Assembly: GCA_903881085.1 (NCBI GenBank)
Contig: CAIRSA010000162.1
Location: forward strand, 1 to 63,714
DNA length: 63,714 nt
Direction of reading: 5' to 3'
Source: an uncultured Acidobacteriia bacterium
GTDB lineage: Bacteria; Acidobacteriota; Terriglobia; Bryobacterales; Bryobacteraceae
Shown here one piece after another: positions 18,578 to 27,181 of this stretch. Positions within the stretch are counted from its first letter, which is position 1. Each line of letters begins with the position of its first letter. The translations under genes were made by a program, and so were the position numbers. The notes beneath the pieces are model-generated. The model was not told the origin of the DNA. It worked only from the letters and a program-made list of their open reading frames with translations, and did no database searches.

Positions 18578-19114
18578 ATGAATAGAAGAAGTTTCGTGGC
18601 GGGCCTGATCCCGGCCCTGAGTTTCTCCCAAGCCAAGAAAGACGCCGACAAACTGGCTCCGTACTATCCGACTCCGGAGAGCATTGTGATAAAAATGCTG
18701 GAGATGGTGGAGTTGAAGAAGGGCGAAAAGATGTTCGACCTTGGCTCAGGTGACGGACGCATCGTCATCGTTGCGGCGCGAAAGTTCAAAGCGCGGGCTG
18801 TTGGCGTGGAGTTCGACCGCGATCTTGTAAAACAAAGCGCTGACCGCATCGAAAAACTGGGACTCAGCAAAACAGCCCAAATCATTCATGGCGACATCAT
18901 GGAGCAGGATTACTCTTCTGCCGATGTACTGACTGTGTACTTGTTACCGCTGTCCAATGACAAGGTTCGCCCAATGCTCGAAAAACAGCTCAAGAAGGGC
19001 ACCCGAATTGTAGCCCACGATTTTGAATTTTCGGGATGGACGCCGGAAAAGGTACAACACATTGACGATGATGGAGAGGGCCGCAGCCACACGCTGTACT
19101 TGTACCGGCGGTAA
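18578..19114 (+). CDS. Class I SAM-dependent methyltransferase
   Basis: Protein of 178 aa from the ATG at 18578; an in-frame start 34 codons earlier lies inside the preceding gene. The N-terminus reads MNRRSFVAGLIPALSFSQA, a possible Tat-like leader, which is odd for an enzyme needing SAM. Motif I is DLGSGDGR (54-61), followed by the acidic GVEFD loop and a motif II region (ADVLTVYLLP). It resembles class I methyltransferases annotated as ribosomal-protein L11 or histone-lysine type, but the substrate is unknown. It follows the Asp-box gene by 31 bp on the same strand. Confidence 0.75.
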   Translation: MNRRSFVAGLIPALSFSQAKKDADKLAPYYPTPESIVIKMLEMVELKKGEKMFDLGSGDGRIVIVAARKFKARAVGVEFDRDLVKQSADRIEKLGLSKTAQIIHGDIMEQDYSSADVLTVYLLPLSNDKVRPMLEKQLKKGTRIVAHDFEFSGWTPEKVQHIDDDGEGRSHTLYLYRR

Positions 19115-19135
19115 ACTGGCGCGCCGTAAATTAAT

Positions 19136-20290
19136 TTGATACAGGAGTTTACTGACACAGGTTCGCATTGGAGACATACGCTGGCAGTGCTTCGTGCATT
19201 GCTGGGAGTTTTCTGTCTCGGCTGGAACATTTATGACCGGGGCAACTCCTCCGTTATTCTCACCGGACTGTGGGCTGCCTTCTCCGTTTACACCATCGTC
19301 GCGATGTTCTGGCGCAGCCTGGAACAAGCCGGCTTTAAGCAATTCAGTCTACTGATTGATCTGGTTTTCTTCTTAATCTGCGCGGCCAAAGCGGCCGATC
19401 AAGGCATCTGGCTGACGTCTCTGTTCTACCTGTATGTCCTGCTGGCGGCAGCTCTTTTGCACACCGCTCGCGAGGTCTTCATTGTGGTCGGTCTTACGCT
19501 GGCCTTCCTGTATCTGGCCATGCCCACCCAGACCGTGATCCTGTCCCCTGCTCTCTTATTGACCGGCACCGCCGTCATTGTCATGGCGCTGCAGAGAAAG
19601 GCCTTGCAAGTGAGCCTCAGCGTGGTGGCGCGGCAGGCCGCCATACTGCGCGAAGAGGCGGAAAAGGCCGGTGAAGCAGAGCGGCAGCGTATCGCCGCGG
19701 ATCTGCACGATGGACCGCTGCAAAGCTTCGTCGGCTTCCAGATGCGGTTGGAAGTGCTGCGCAAAGTGCTGGAGCGCGACGCCTCCATGGCCATGCAGGA
19801 CCTGCTGCAGTTGCAGGAAGTCTGCAAATCGCAATCGGCTCAGTTACGCGCGTTCGTGCGCAGCATGCGCCCCATGGAAGTCGAAGGGGGCGGCTTGATC
19901 CCCTCGCTGCGCAAACTTTCCGAGAATTTCGAAAAAGAGAGCGGTTTCCCCACCTCTTTCGTAGGCGCGGACACGCTGTTCAATCCGGAGACAGAAGTGT
20001 CGTTGGAGTTGCTGCAGATTGTGCGCGAGGCACTGCACAACGTGCAGAAACATTCCAAGGCAACGCAGGTTACAGTGACTGCGGGCAAAGACGATGGCGT
20101 GTTCCACTTCTCCGTGGACGACAACGGAACGGGCTTCCCATTCGGCGGTACCTACAACCTTGACGAACTGGACTTACTTCGGTTGGGACCCGCTAGCATC
20201 AGGCGGCGCGTACGCGGCTTGAACGGCGACTTGATTCTCGTTTCCACGCCAGGCCGTGGATCCTCCATGAAAGTCCGCATCCCACTATGA
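19136..20290 (+). CDS. Sensor histidine kinase (HisKA_3/NarX-like)
   Basis: Membrane sensor kinase (384 aa). The N-terminal half has five or six membrane helices (about 17-155) with no recognised sensor domain. The HisKA_3 motif contains the phospho-acceptor His191 (RQRIAADLHDGPLQS). The ATPase domain has REALHNVQKHSKA (N box) and DDNGTGFPF (G1). The start is uncertain: position 19136 is a TTG without an obvious ribosome site, and the true start could be a few codons away. No response regulator is adjacent. The stop overlaps an ATG at 20287, but the next gene more likely starts at 20374, after an inserted repeat. Confidence 0.82.
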   Translation: MIQEFTDTGSHWRHTLAVLRALLGVFCLGWNIYDRGNSSVILTGLWAAFSVYTIVAMFWRSLEQAGFKQFSLLIDLVFFLICAAKAADQGIWLTSLFYLYVLLAAALLHTAREVFIVVGLTLAFLYLAMPTQTVILSPALLLTGTAVIVMALQRKALQVSLSVVARQAAILREEAEKAGEAERQRIAADLHDGPLQSFVGFQMRLEVLRKVLERDASMAMQDLLQLQEVCKSQSAQLRAFVRSMRPMEVEGGGLIPSLRKLSENFEKESGFPTSFVGADTLFNPETEVSLELLQIVREALHNVQKHSKATQVTVTAGKDDGVFHFSVDDNGTGFPFGGTYNLDELDLLRLGPASIRRRVRGLNGDLILVSTPGRGSSMKVRIPL

Positions 20291-20320
20291 AGTTTGACCC
20301 TTTGAGACATTGTCTGTCCG

Positions 20321-20387
20321 TGGGTGGCGCAGGCGACCTGTCCGCCGTAGCCTTGGCGAAGGAGGATTCGCCTGTGCAAATACTAAC
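20321..20387. repeat. 67-bp dispersed palindromic repeat, copy A
   Basis: This segment matches 47940-48006 at 63 of 67 positions in the same orientation. Internal arms GCGCAGGCGA (20327-20336) and TCGCCTGTGC (20368-20377) can pair (10 pairs, one G-T), giving a REP/MITE-like hairpin. It sits between the sensor kinase stop and the lipoprotein gene. The repeat carries AAGGAGG (20359-20365) placed 8 nt before the GTG at 20374, so it appears to provide the ribosome-binding site of the next gene. Confidence 0.85.
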
Positions 20388-21363
20388 CAGCCTTGCAATG
20401 GTCATGTTGCTAGCCGGCTGCGGCCACTATCAAGACTTCACCCTGCCAGAGCCCAAGCAACCAGCACAGCAAGTCCGCTTCGAATGGACCCCCCAACCCG
20501 AGCCCGTAATCACACGCGGCACCCAACCCGACGTCCTGAACCCAGCCATCATCCACTGGCAAGGCTCTCTGCTCAATCTCTACTCCAATTTCGACGGCAA
20601 GCAGTGGCACACCTCGGCCGCAACCTCCGCCGACGGCCTGACATGGAAACCGCAGGGCGTGGCCCTCTCGCCAGACCCGTCCACATGGGAAGGCGATTAT
20701 ATAGCCGCCAACGGAGCAGCAGTCGCCGCAGGAAACGAAATCCTCTATTGGTATCAAGCCGGCGGCCACACACCGCGCATCGGACTGGCCCGCTCCACGG
20801 ATGGCCGGAAATGGACCAAACATCCCGAGGCAGTACTCCCCCTCGGCCCCTACGGCAGCTGGGACGAGCGCGGCGTTGCCGACCCCTACGTGATCCGCGT
20901 GGACGGCAACTACTACATGTTCTATCTCGGCCAGGACCGCGCCCGCCGTCAGCGGCTGGGCGTTGCCATGTCGCCAGACGGAGTCACCTGGTGGAAGTCG
21001 CGCGCAAACCCCCTGCTCGAACTGGGTGAATCAGGTGATTTCGACGAGACCGGCCTGGGCGAACCCGCAGTTTGGCAATCGCACGGAGCCTACTGGATGC
21101 TCTACACGGGCCGCGACCGCAAGGAATTTCGCCGCATCGGCCTGGCCTCCTCGCGCGACGGCATCCATTGGACACGTTACTCCAGGCAGCCACTCATCGC
21201 CGGCGTCGCGGCATGGGATACCAAGGTTGTGTGCGATCCTGAAGTGGAAGTCAGCGGCAACAACGTTCGTGTCTGGTTCGGCGGAGGAGATGTAGCGCGC
21301 CCGGATGAAAATCTAAATGGCCAGATCGGAACGGGCCTGTTGCGCATCCAACCAACTAAATGA
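20374..21363 (+). CDS. Lipoprotein with GH43/GH130-like five-bladed propeller
   Basis: Protein of 329 aa if it starts at the GTG at 20374, which follows a perfect AAGGAGG by 8 nt. It then has a short signal peptide and lipobox LLAGC (Cys16). The in-frame ATG at 20287 would place 29 residues encoded mostly by a dispersed repeat in front and bury the signal. The mature part has repeated blades (STDGRKWTKHP, VADPYVIRVDGNYYMFYLG, LGEPAVWQSHGAYWMLYTG, SRDGIHWTR) as in the GH43/GH130/GH32-like propeller group. Acidic residues such as Asp in VADPY and Glu in GLGEP could be catalytic. The glycan is unknown. Its stop overlaps bshA by 4 bp. Confidence 0.78.
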   Translation: MQILTSLAMVMLLAGCGHYQDFTLPEPKQPAQQVRFEWTPQPEPVITRGTQPDVLNPAIIHWQGSLLNLYSNFDGKQWHTSAATSADGLTWKPQGVALSPDPSTWEGDYIAANGAAVAAGNEILYWYQAGGHTPRIGLARSTDGRKWTKHPEAVLPLGPYGSWDERGVADPYVIRVDGNYYMFYLGQDRARRQRLGVAMSPDGVTWWKSRANPLLELGESGDFDETGLGEPAVWQSHGAYWMLYTGRDRKEFRRIGLASSRDGIHWTRYSRQPLIAGVAAWDTKVVCDPEVEVSGNNVRVWFGGGDVARPDENLNGQIGTGLLRIQPTK

Positions 21364-22466
21364 GAATTGGAATCACGTGTTACCCGACATATGGCGGCAG
21401 CGGCATCGTCGCTACCGAACTGGGCCTGGAACTCGCGAATCGGGGACACGAGGTGCACTTCATCACCTACGCGAATCCGATCCGTCTAGACCCTGGCACA
21501 AAGCATATCCATTATCACGAAGTCGAAGTTTCAAACTACCCGCTCTTCCAATACCCGCCGTACTGCCTGGCGCTGGCGTCGCGCATGTCGGAAGTAGCCG
21601 AAGCACAGCAACTCGACCTGTTGCACGTGCACTACGCGATTCCCCATTCCATCGCCGCCATGCTGGCGCGGCAGATGATGGCGCCCATCCGTCGCGTTCC
21701 GTTCATCACGACGCTGCACGGAACCGACATCACGCTGGTCGGCGTGGACCCATCCTATTTCCCGATCACCAAGTTTTCTATTGAGCAGTCCGACGGCATC
21801 ACCAGCATCAGCCAAAGCCTGAAGCAGGAAACAGTCGAAGTGTTCGGCATAAAGAACGAGATCCGCGTCATCAACAACTTCGTCAACTGCCGCCTCTACA
21901 AGCCGGCAGAGGAGCGCGAAGCGGGCGAAAAGGTCCTGCTGCACATCTCCAATTTCCGTCCCGTGAAACGTGTGAACGACTGCATTCGCATCCTGCACGA
22001 AGTCCGCAAGCACACGCCGGCGCGGCTATGGATGGCGGGCGATGGACCGGACCGCAGCCCGGCCGAGCGACTGGCGCGCGAATTGGGCGTGGACCAATAC
22101 GTGGAGTTCCTCGGCAAGCAGGACCACGTGGAGCGGTTGATCCCGCGCGCGCATGTATTGCTGCTGCCGAGCGAAAACGAATCCTTCGGCTTGGCGGCGC
22201 TGGAGGGCATGGCCTGCCAGGTGCCCCCCGTCGCAACCCGCGTTGGCGGCCTGCCGGAACTCGTAACCCACGGCGTGGATGGATACCTCGAAGCGGTCGG
22301 AGACATTGAGGCGCAGGCGGCCCGCGTGGTGGAACTGTTAACCGGCGACGCGCTACACGCGCGCATATCCAGCGCCGCGCGCAACACGGCGATGACCCGG
22401 TTTGACACGCGGCTCGTGATTCCGCAGTATATAAACTATTACGAAGATATCCTCGCGCGGCAGTAG
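21360..22466 (+). CDS. bshA: N-acetyl-alpha-D-glucosaminyl L-malate synthase
   Basis: GT4-family glycosyltransferase of 368 aa that joins GlcNAc from UDP-GlcNAc to L-malate, the first step of bacillithiol synthesis, in the cytoplasm. Family features: N-terminal MRIGITCYPTYGGSGIVATELG, then HVHYAIPH, TTLHGTDITLVG, and the C-terminal GT4 E-x7-E motif within ENESFGLAALEGMAC. These match BshA more closely than generic GT4 enzymes. It overlaps the lipoprotein stop by 4 bp. The other bacillithiol genes (bshB deacetylase, bshC ligase) are not in the window. The neighbours (lipoprotein, lactonase, glycerophosphodiesterase) have no known link to thiol synthesis. Confidence 0.9.
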   Translation: MRIGITCYPTYGGSGIVATELGLELANRGHEVHFITYANPIRLDPGTKHIHYHEVEVSNYPLFQYPPYCLALASRMSEVAEAQQLDLLHVHYAIPHSIAAMLARQMMAPIRRVPFITTLHGTDITLVGVDPSYFPITKFSIEQSDGITSISQSLKQETVEVFGIKNEIRVINNFVNCRLYKPAEEREAGEKVLLHISNFRPVKRVNDCIRILHEVRKHTPARLWMAGDGPDRSPAERLARELGVDQYVEFLGKQDHVERLIPRAHVLLLPSENESFGLAALEGMACQVPPVATRVGGLPELVTHGVDGYLEAVGDIEAQAARVVELLTGDALHARISSAARNTAMTRFDTRLVIPQYINYYEDILARQ

Positions 22467-22488
22467 CGGCGCGAACGAAAGGATTGGG

Positions 22489-23658
22489 ATGACACTCCTC
22501 TCACGCCGCAGCCTGCTGTTTGGCTCTGCCGCATTCGCGCAAAAACATTCGCGCCCAATTTGGGCCTACGCAGGCACTTACACGCCCAACGGCGGTGGCA
22601 TTCACGTCTTCAGCCTCAACACTGCCAACGGTGCTATCACACCGGTGCGGGTTGTGCCGGCCAACAATAATCCGTCGTGGCTGGCGTTCCATCCATCGAA
22701 GAAATATTTATATTCGGCAAATGAAGAGGCTGGCTCGCGCCGCGGCGCCGGCTCCGTGACGGCTTACAAGGTCGACGCCGAAAGCGGCGACCTGTCACTG
22801 ATCAACGCAGCATCCTCGGAAGGCCCAGGCCCGGCACACATGAGCGTCGATCCATCGGGCAAATGGGTGTTGGTGGCCAACTACGCGGGCGGCAACGTGG
22901 CCGTGCTGCCGATTCGCGAGAACGGTTCGCTCGGCGCGGCTACTGACGTCAAAGACACGCCATCCGCATGCACGCCACGCTGCACAACCGGCCCGCTGCA
23001 CCCGGCGCGCGCCCCGCAGGGCAGCTTTGCGATCAGTGGTCACGACGCTCCGCATGCCCACATGTTTCAGACCGACCCTTCGGGGAACTTCGCCATCGCC
23101 AACGATGTGGGCATCGACCGCACCATCGTCTGGCGCTTCGACCGTGTCAACGGCAAGCTGCTTGAGCCGAAGACGTTCGCCTCATCGCCGGGGGCCGGAC
23201 CGCGCCACTTCTGCTTTCACCCCAACAAGCGGTGGTTCTATTCGCTGAACGAAGAGTCTTCCACCATCGCCACGATGACCTTCGACGCCGCGAAGGGTGA
23301 CCTCACGCCAGTGGATGAGATCTCCACGCTGCCCGCCGGCTTCACCGGCACCAGCTTCACATCTGAAGTGGTGATCACCACCGACGGCAAGTTCGTCTAC
23401 GCGCTGAACCGCCTGCATGACAGCATCGCCATATTCGCCGTGGGCCCCGATGGCAAATTGCGACTGACCGGCGAGGTGTGGACGCAGTCCGATTATCCGC
23501 GCAGCTGCACCATCGATCCCACCGGCAATTTCCTTTACGTGTGCCACAACAAGAGCGATAACATCACTTCGTTCCGCGTCCATCGCGGATCGGGCAAACT
23601 GACTTTCACCGGCCAGTATGTCGCCGTCGGCAGCGCATCGGCGATCGTGTTCCTCTGA
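22489..23658 (+). CDS. Lactonase family protein (6-phosphogluconolactonase-like propeller)
   Basis: Protein of 389 aa of the seven-bladed propeller lactonase family (YbhE/Pgl type). The N-terminus has twin Arg (SRRSLLFGSAAFA) suggesting Tat export, which argues against the cytoplasmic pentose-phosphate role of Pgl. Blade repeats include NPSWLAFHPSKKYLYSANE, GPAHMSVDPSGKWVLVANYAGGNV, GPRHFCFHPNKRWFYSLNEES and YPRSCTIDPTGNFLYVCHNKSDN. These carry the family pattern of His/Asp-P-x-G followed by aromatic and Asn. It begins 22 bp after bshA. The stop codon overlaps the next ATG (TGATG). The substrate, probably a sugar lactone, is not certain. Confidence 0.85.
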   Translation: MTLLSRRSLLFGSAAFAQKHSRPIWAYAGTYTPNGGGIHVFSLNTANGAITPVRVVPANNNPSWLAFHPSKKYLYSANEEAGSRRGAGSVTAYKVDAESGDLSLINAASSEGPGPAHMSVDPSGKWVLVANYAGGNVAVLPIRENGSLGAATDVKDTPSACTPRCTTGPLHPARAPQGSFAISGHDAPHAHMFQTDPSGNFAIANDVGIDRTIVWRFDRVNGKLLEPKTFASSPGAGPRHFCFHPNKRWFYSLNEESSTIATMTFDAAKGDLTPVDEISTLPAGFTGTSFTSEVVITTDGKFVYALNRLHDSIAIFAVGPDGKLRLTGEVWTQSDYPRSCTIDPTGNFLYVCHNKSDNITSFRVHRGSGKLTFTGQYVAVGSASAIVFL

Positions 23659-24437
23659 TGCGCGTCCATGGACATCGCGGCGCGCGCGCAGTGCTTCCGG
23701 AAAATACGATGCCGGCGTTTGAATATGCCATCGCATTGGGAGTCGGCGCCATTGAACTGGATGTCGTCGTGACCAGCGATGACGTCGTGGTGGTCTCGCA
23801 CGACGCAACCATGAATCCGAAGTTCTGCCGCGGCCCCGCAGGCTCGCAAGTGATCCGCGAACTCACCCTGGAAGAGCTGCACCGGTGGGATTGCGGAGCA
23901 GTTACCAATCCCGATTATCCGCGGCAGCGTGCCATCCCCGGCACAAGAGTGCCAACGCTAGCCGAGGTGCTGCGGCGGGCACGCCCCAGCAACGTCGAAC
24001 TTCACATCGAAATGAAAATGTTTCCGCTGCAGCCGGAGTTCACCCCACCGCTTGACCGCTTTGCGGAACTGGTCCTATCCGAGATTTACGGCGTGGGCAT
24101 GGCGCAGCGGGTAGCAGTGCTATCGTTCGATTTCGAAGCCCTGCACGCAGTGCGGCGCCTGGATGCGGCAATGTCTCTATGCGCTCTGTATGAACCAGGC
24201 GACGCCGATTTTGTTGAGCTTGCTGAAGCCGCGGGTGCATCGATTGTAAGTCCGCATCATTCGATCGTTACTACGGAAAAAACCGCCGCAGTCCACGCTG
24301 CCGGCCTCCGAGTTGTTGCCTGGACCGCCAACGAACCGCATGATTGGAACCGGCTGATCGCGGCAGGAGTGGATGCCATTGTTACGGACGATCCAGCCGC
24401 GCTAATCGCCCACCTGAAATCGCGCAGCTTGCGCTGA
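23658..24437 (+). CDS. Glycerophosphodiester phosphodiesterase (GDPD)
   Basis: Protein of 259 aa that would hydrolyse glycerophosphodiesters to glycerol-3-phosphate and an alcohol. GDPD motifs are clear: HGHRGAR with His6 and Arg7, PENT (14-17), IELDV with Glu33 and Asp35, and SHDA with His48. The C-terminal barrel end reads VVAWTANEPHDWNRLIAAGVDAIVTDDP. There is no signal peptide, so it is cytoplasmic, UgpQ-like. The start is coupled to the lactonase by a one-base overlap. It ends 2 bp from the stop of the convergent HEAT-repeat gene. Same transcription unit as bshA is likely. Confidence 0.9.
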   Translation: MRVHGHRGARAVLPENTMPAFEYAIALGVGAIELDVVVTSDDVVVVSHDATMNPKFCRGPAGSQVIRELTLEELHRWDCGAVTNPDYPRQRAIPGTRVPTLAEVLRRARPSNVELHIEMKMFPLQPEFTPPLDRFAELVLSEIYGVGMAQRVAVLSFDFEALHAVRRLDAAMSLCALYEPGDADFVELAEAAGASIVSPHHSIVTTEKTAAVHAAGLRVVAWTANEPHDWNRLIAAGVDAIVTDDPAALIAHLKSRSLR

Positions 24438-24439
24438 AA

Positions 24440-25453
24440 CTACTTCTTCTTTTTCTCCAGCGCCCGCGCAATTAACTTCTCCCGGTCGCCAGCGCTCCAG
24501 GTATCTTGGATCTCCTGCTCTGGAATACCCTGCGCACGGCCCAGCAAAATAAATGCGGGCAGCGCATGCGGCAGGTGTTTCCACCGCGCCATCTCAACCA
24601 GCGCCGGCAGCGCACGCTCGCGCAAGTGCATCAGCATTTTTTCATCGCGCGATTCCGTGATGTTCACCAGCGAAACAGCGGCGTTGTTGCGGTCCGTCCA
24701 CACCAGCGAACTCAGCATCTCAATGAACCACGTGGGCGACACTTTGATACCCAGCTCCGCATCCTTCATCGCCAGTACAGCGAAGCCGCCAAGCGTGCGC
24801 ATGGCATGATTTCTTACGGTTTCATCGGGGTCGCGCATGGCATATTGCAGGTCATCGACAATCAATCGCTTGGTCTTCACGTAGCCGATCACGTAGGCCG
24901 CAATGGCGCGCTGTTCCGGGTCGGACGAGTTGCGCAACACATCTTGCAATACTTTTTGATTGTCTTCGGCAAGAGGGATGAACGCCTCCTGCGTCTCACG
25001 CGCTTTGGCGTTGAACATCCGGCTATGGCCTTGTGAAAACTCTTCGCCAACCTCGCCCTTGGCAACCGCCGCACGGACGGAAAGCAGGAAGAGGCGATAT
25101 GCGTCCATAATCTCTTCCGGCAGCTTTTGTGTGCCTTGCGGCTCGTCGTGATAATTGAAAGGGGTTGCGCCTTTTTCTTCGATGCCGACGTACAAGATGG
25201 CCTTGCCATCCACGCAGCAGGTGGCTTCCAGCCGCGCCCTGACGATGTTCGGGACCGCTTCAATCCGCTCCTCGACATCTTCTTTCGAGCGAGGCAGTGG
25301 ATCGCCATCAGTTACACCCAGGGCTTTGCGAATCTTGTCTTCGGAAACTTTCTTGACGCCGTAGAAATCCACCACGCCGACGCGCGGGGCCTGCGCGCCG
25401 GCCAATATTGGAATAAGAAATAGAATGGAAAGCCGCAAGTTGTTTAGACGCAT
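24440..25453 (-). CDS. Secreted HEAT-repeat protein with POTRA-like N-terminus
   Basis: Protein of 337 aa with a signal peptide (about 1-20). Residues about 23-95 resemble a POTRA-type fold (VDFYGVKKVSEDKIRKALGVTDGD, then VPNIVRARLEATCCVDGKAILYVGIEEKG), as in BamA/FtsQ-like proteins. From about 180 to 320 there are HEAT-like helical repeats (DPEQRAIAAYVIGYV, DPDETVRNHAMRTLGGFAV). It ends in KKKK. GGAGG stands 4 nt before the ATG. The combination suggests a periplasmic protein-interaction scaffold; no enzyme activity is evident. It stands alone, convergent with the GDPD gene. Confidence 0.65.
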   Translation of the reverse strand: MRLNNLRLSILFLIPILAGAQAPRVGVVDFYGVKKVSEDKIRKALGVTDGDPLPRSKEDVEERIEAVPNIVRARLEATCCVDGKAILYVGIEEKGATPFNYHDEPQGTQKLPEEIMDAYRLFLLSVRAAVAKGEVGEEFSQGHSRMFNAKARETQEAFIPLAEDNQKVLQDVLRNSSDPEQRAIAAYVIGYVKTKRLIVDDLQYAMRDPDETVRNHAMRTLGGFAVLAMKDAELGIKVSPTWFIEMLSSLVWTDRNNAAVSLVNITESRDEKMLMHLRERALPALVEMARWKHLPHALPAFILLGRAQGIPEQEIQDTWSAGDREKLIARALEKKKK

Positions 25454-25468
25454 GCAGCCTCCATTTGG

Positions 25469-25966
25469 CTACGCCTGTTTTTCGGCCAGGGGACCGATTA
25501 CGGGAATCACGAACTTCTCTTTGTTATATGCCTTGTACATGAGGAAGATCCACATGCACATCATGCCCAACCAAATGGGCAGACTGAGCAGGCTGAACAT
25601 CAGGCCAAGCGAATGCGAAATCAAGCGCATAACGATCGCAATCATGTTGAATGCGATCCAGAACACCATGCAGCCAGCACCAAAGAAAATTGCCTGAAAC
25701 GCATGGAAACGGATGTTCTTATTCTGGTTGTACGGCGCAATCACCAGAAACAGGATTCCAGTCAAAATGGTGAACGCGTAGCAGAGTGCGGAAACCATAT
25801 TCTCATCCATTCCTGACCCGACCTGCGTCTGCGGCGGGGGCGGCGGTTGGTATCCGGGCGTGGGACCAGGCTGCGGCCCAGGATCAACGCCACCGACAGC
25901 GGACGAACCGCACTTCGCGCAAAACCGGCCTTCAACCGGTGCGCCACAACTTGCACAAAAAGCCAT
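25469..25966 (-). CDS. Zinc-ribbon membrane protein (DUF4870-like)
   Basis: Protein of 165 aa. The N-terminus is a zinc ribbon (CASCGAPVEGRFCAKCG, Cys4, 7, 16, 19). A Pro/Gly-rich linker (PGPQPGPTPGYQPPPPP) follows, then three or four membrane helices (about 58-80, 88-112, 115-140). The membrane part with APYNQNKNIRFHAFQAIF resembles the DUF4870/chloroplast Tic20-like group. AGGAGG lies 8 nt before the ATG. It is 15 bp upstream of the HEAT-repeat gene on the same strand, so co-transcription is possible. Function unknown. Confidence 0.75.
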   Translation of the reverse strand: MAFCASCGAPVEGRFCAKCGSSAVGGVDPGPQPGPTPGYQPPPPPQTQVGSGMDENMVSALCYAFTILTGILFLVIAPYNQNKNIRFHAFQAIFFGAGCMVFWIAFNMIAIVMRLISHSLGLMFSLLSLPIWLGMMCMWIFLMYKAYNKEKFVIPVIGPLAEKQA

Positions 25967-26075
25967 GAAAGAACCCTCCTGCGGGCATGAATTAAATACA
26001 ACGTAATCAAAGGATACTATTCGCCCACGAAGGACACAACCCCACCAAGCAAGCGGTCCGATCTACACTAGGAGC

Positions 26076-26513
26076 ATGGCCCTACCACCAAGCGCATACC
26101 AACAGTGGAAAGCATCGGCTCCCGATGTCGCAGTGATTGAGGTTCTCTCTACAACCACCGAATCGGGCACAACCGAAACCGAAGGCACTTCGGTCCAACT
26201 GCGCCGTACCCATATCGTGGTTGACGCCGAAGCGCAGGTGCTCTCAGTGGAACGCACCGCAGGCGCATTGAGCGCGGGCGCAACCATCCATGTCCGCTAT
26301 ACCCATCGGCCGCTGCGCGCCGAACGTATGGAAAACGGTGAGTGGAAGCCAACGCAGATGGTGGGCGCAAGTCCGATTCCGCTGCTTGAAAAAGGCGATA
26401 ACGTGACGGCCTGGCTGCGCGCCAAAAGCGACGGCGCTTACGAACCCGCCGCCGAAGCGGAGAGCTTCGCCGTCGTAGTTGCGCCACCGGAACCTGCTAC
26501 AAAAACGGATTAA
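26076..26513 (+). CDS. Hypothetical protein
   Basis: Protein of 145 aa without signal peptide or membrane segment. The sequence alternates beta-strand-like stretches (DVAVIEVLSTTTE, TSVQLRRTHIVVDAEAQVLSV, ATIHVRYTHR) and suggests a small OB- or beta-barrel fold. I do not recognise a family. AGGAG lies directly before the ATG. The C-terminus overlaps the convergent metallo-hydrolase gene by 17 bp. Codon use and position agree with a real gene. Confidence 0.6.
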   Translation: MALPPSAYQQWKASAPDVAVIEVLSTTTESGTTETEGTSVQLRRTHIVVDAEAQVLSVERTAGALSAGATIHVRYTHRPLRAERMENGEWKPTQMVGASPIPLLEKGDNVTAWLRAKSDGAYEPAAEAESFAVVVAPPEPATKTD

Positions 26514-27120
26514 ATTCTTTCTCGCGGCCGATGGTCGTATTCGCGCCGTGACCTGGAATCACAATCGTCTCTTCCGGCAACGGCAGCAGTTTGTCGTGAA
26601 TTGAGACCAGAATTTGCCTTCCATCTCCGCCCGGCAAATCAGTGCGTCCAATGCTGTCGCGAAAAAGCGTATCGCCGGCCACCAGCTTGTTTTCCGCGGG
26701 GATCCACACGCACGACGAGCCCTGCGTATGCCCCGGCGTGTGCAAAAAATGAAAATCAGTGGCGCCGATCTTTACAGACCCGCCGTCGGCAATGCTCGAA
26801 TCAATCGAGGTCTGCTCCGGCGTCTCAATGCCCAGCCACGCCGACTGCATCGCCAGATTGTCGTACAACAACTGGTCGTTCCGATTCATATAGACGGGCG
26901 CGCCCGTGGCCGCCTTGAGCTTGGCCGCGCCCCCGATGTGATCGATGTGCGCGTGCGTGATGATGATGGCCTTCACGGTGAGACTGTGCTTTGCCAGGAT
27001 GGCGAGAATCTCATCAATGTTATCGCCAGGGTCAATCACCATGGCCTCGCGCGAGGTCTCATCGCCAAATACCGAGCAGTTGCATTGCAGCATGCCAACG
27101 GGCAGAATTTCGTGGATCAT
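26497..27120 (-). CDS. MBL-fold metallo-hydrolase (glyoxalase II-like)
   Basis: Cytoplasmic metallo-beta-lactamase-fold hydrolase of 207 aa. The metal motif is THAHIDHIGG (His56, His58, Asp60, His61). Further ligands appear in LHTPGHTQGS, AGDTLF and IPGHGANTTIG. It belongs to the small YcbL/GloB-like group, which acts on thioesters such as hydroxyacylglutathione or other thiol adducts. With bshA in the same window a bacillithiol-linked substrate is conceivable, but this is speculation. It overlaps the convergent hypothetical gene by 17 bp. The start is 61 bp from the divergent membrane-protein gene. Confidence 0.88.
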   Translation of the reverse strand: MIHEILPVGMLQCNCSVFGDETSREAMVIDPGDNIDEILAILAKHSLTVKAIIITHAHIDHIGGAAKLKAATGAPVYMNRNDQLLYDNLAMQSAWLGIETPEQTSIDSSIADGGSVKIGATDFHFLHTPGHTQGSSCVWIPAENKLVAGDTLFRDSIGRTDLPGGDGRQILVSIHDKLLPLPEETIVIPGHGANTTIGREKEFNPFL

Positions 27121-27181
27121 TAATTCCAGTATGGCTGATTCCGCGCGCCCGTTTCTGCGAGATTCGCTACACTGAAAGGAT

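Noticed and set aside
20152..20405. Minus-strand frames giving LRQGYGGQ and FAKATADRS peptides
   Set aside because: They are translations of the dispersed repeat and of sequence antisense to the sensor kinase, not genes.
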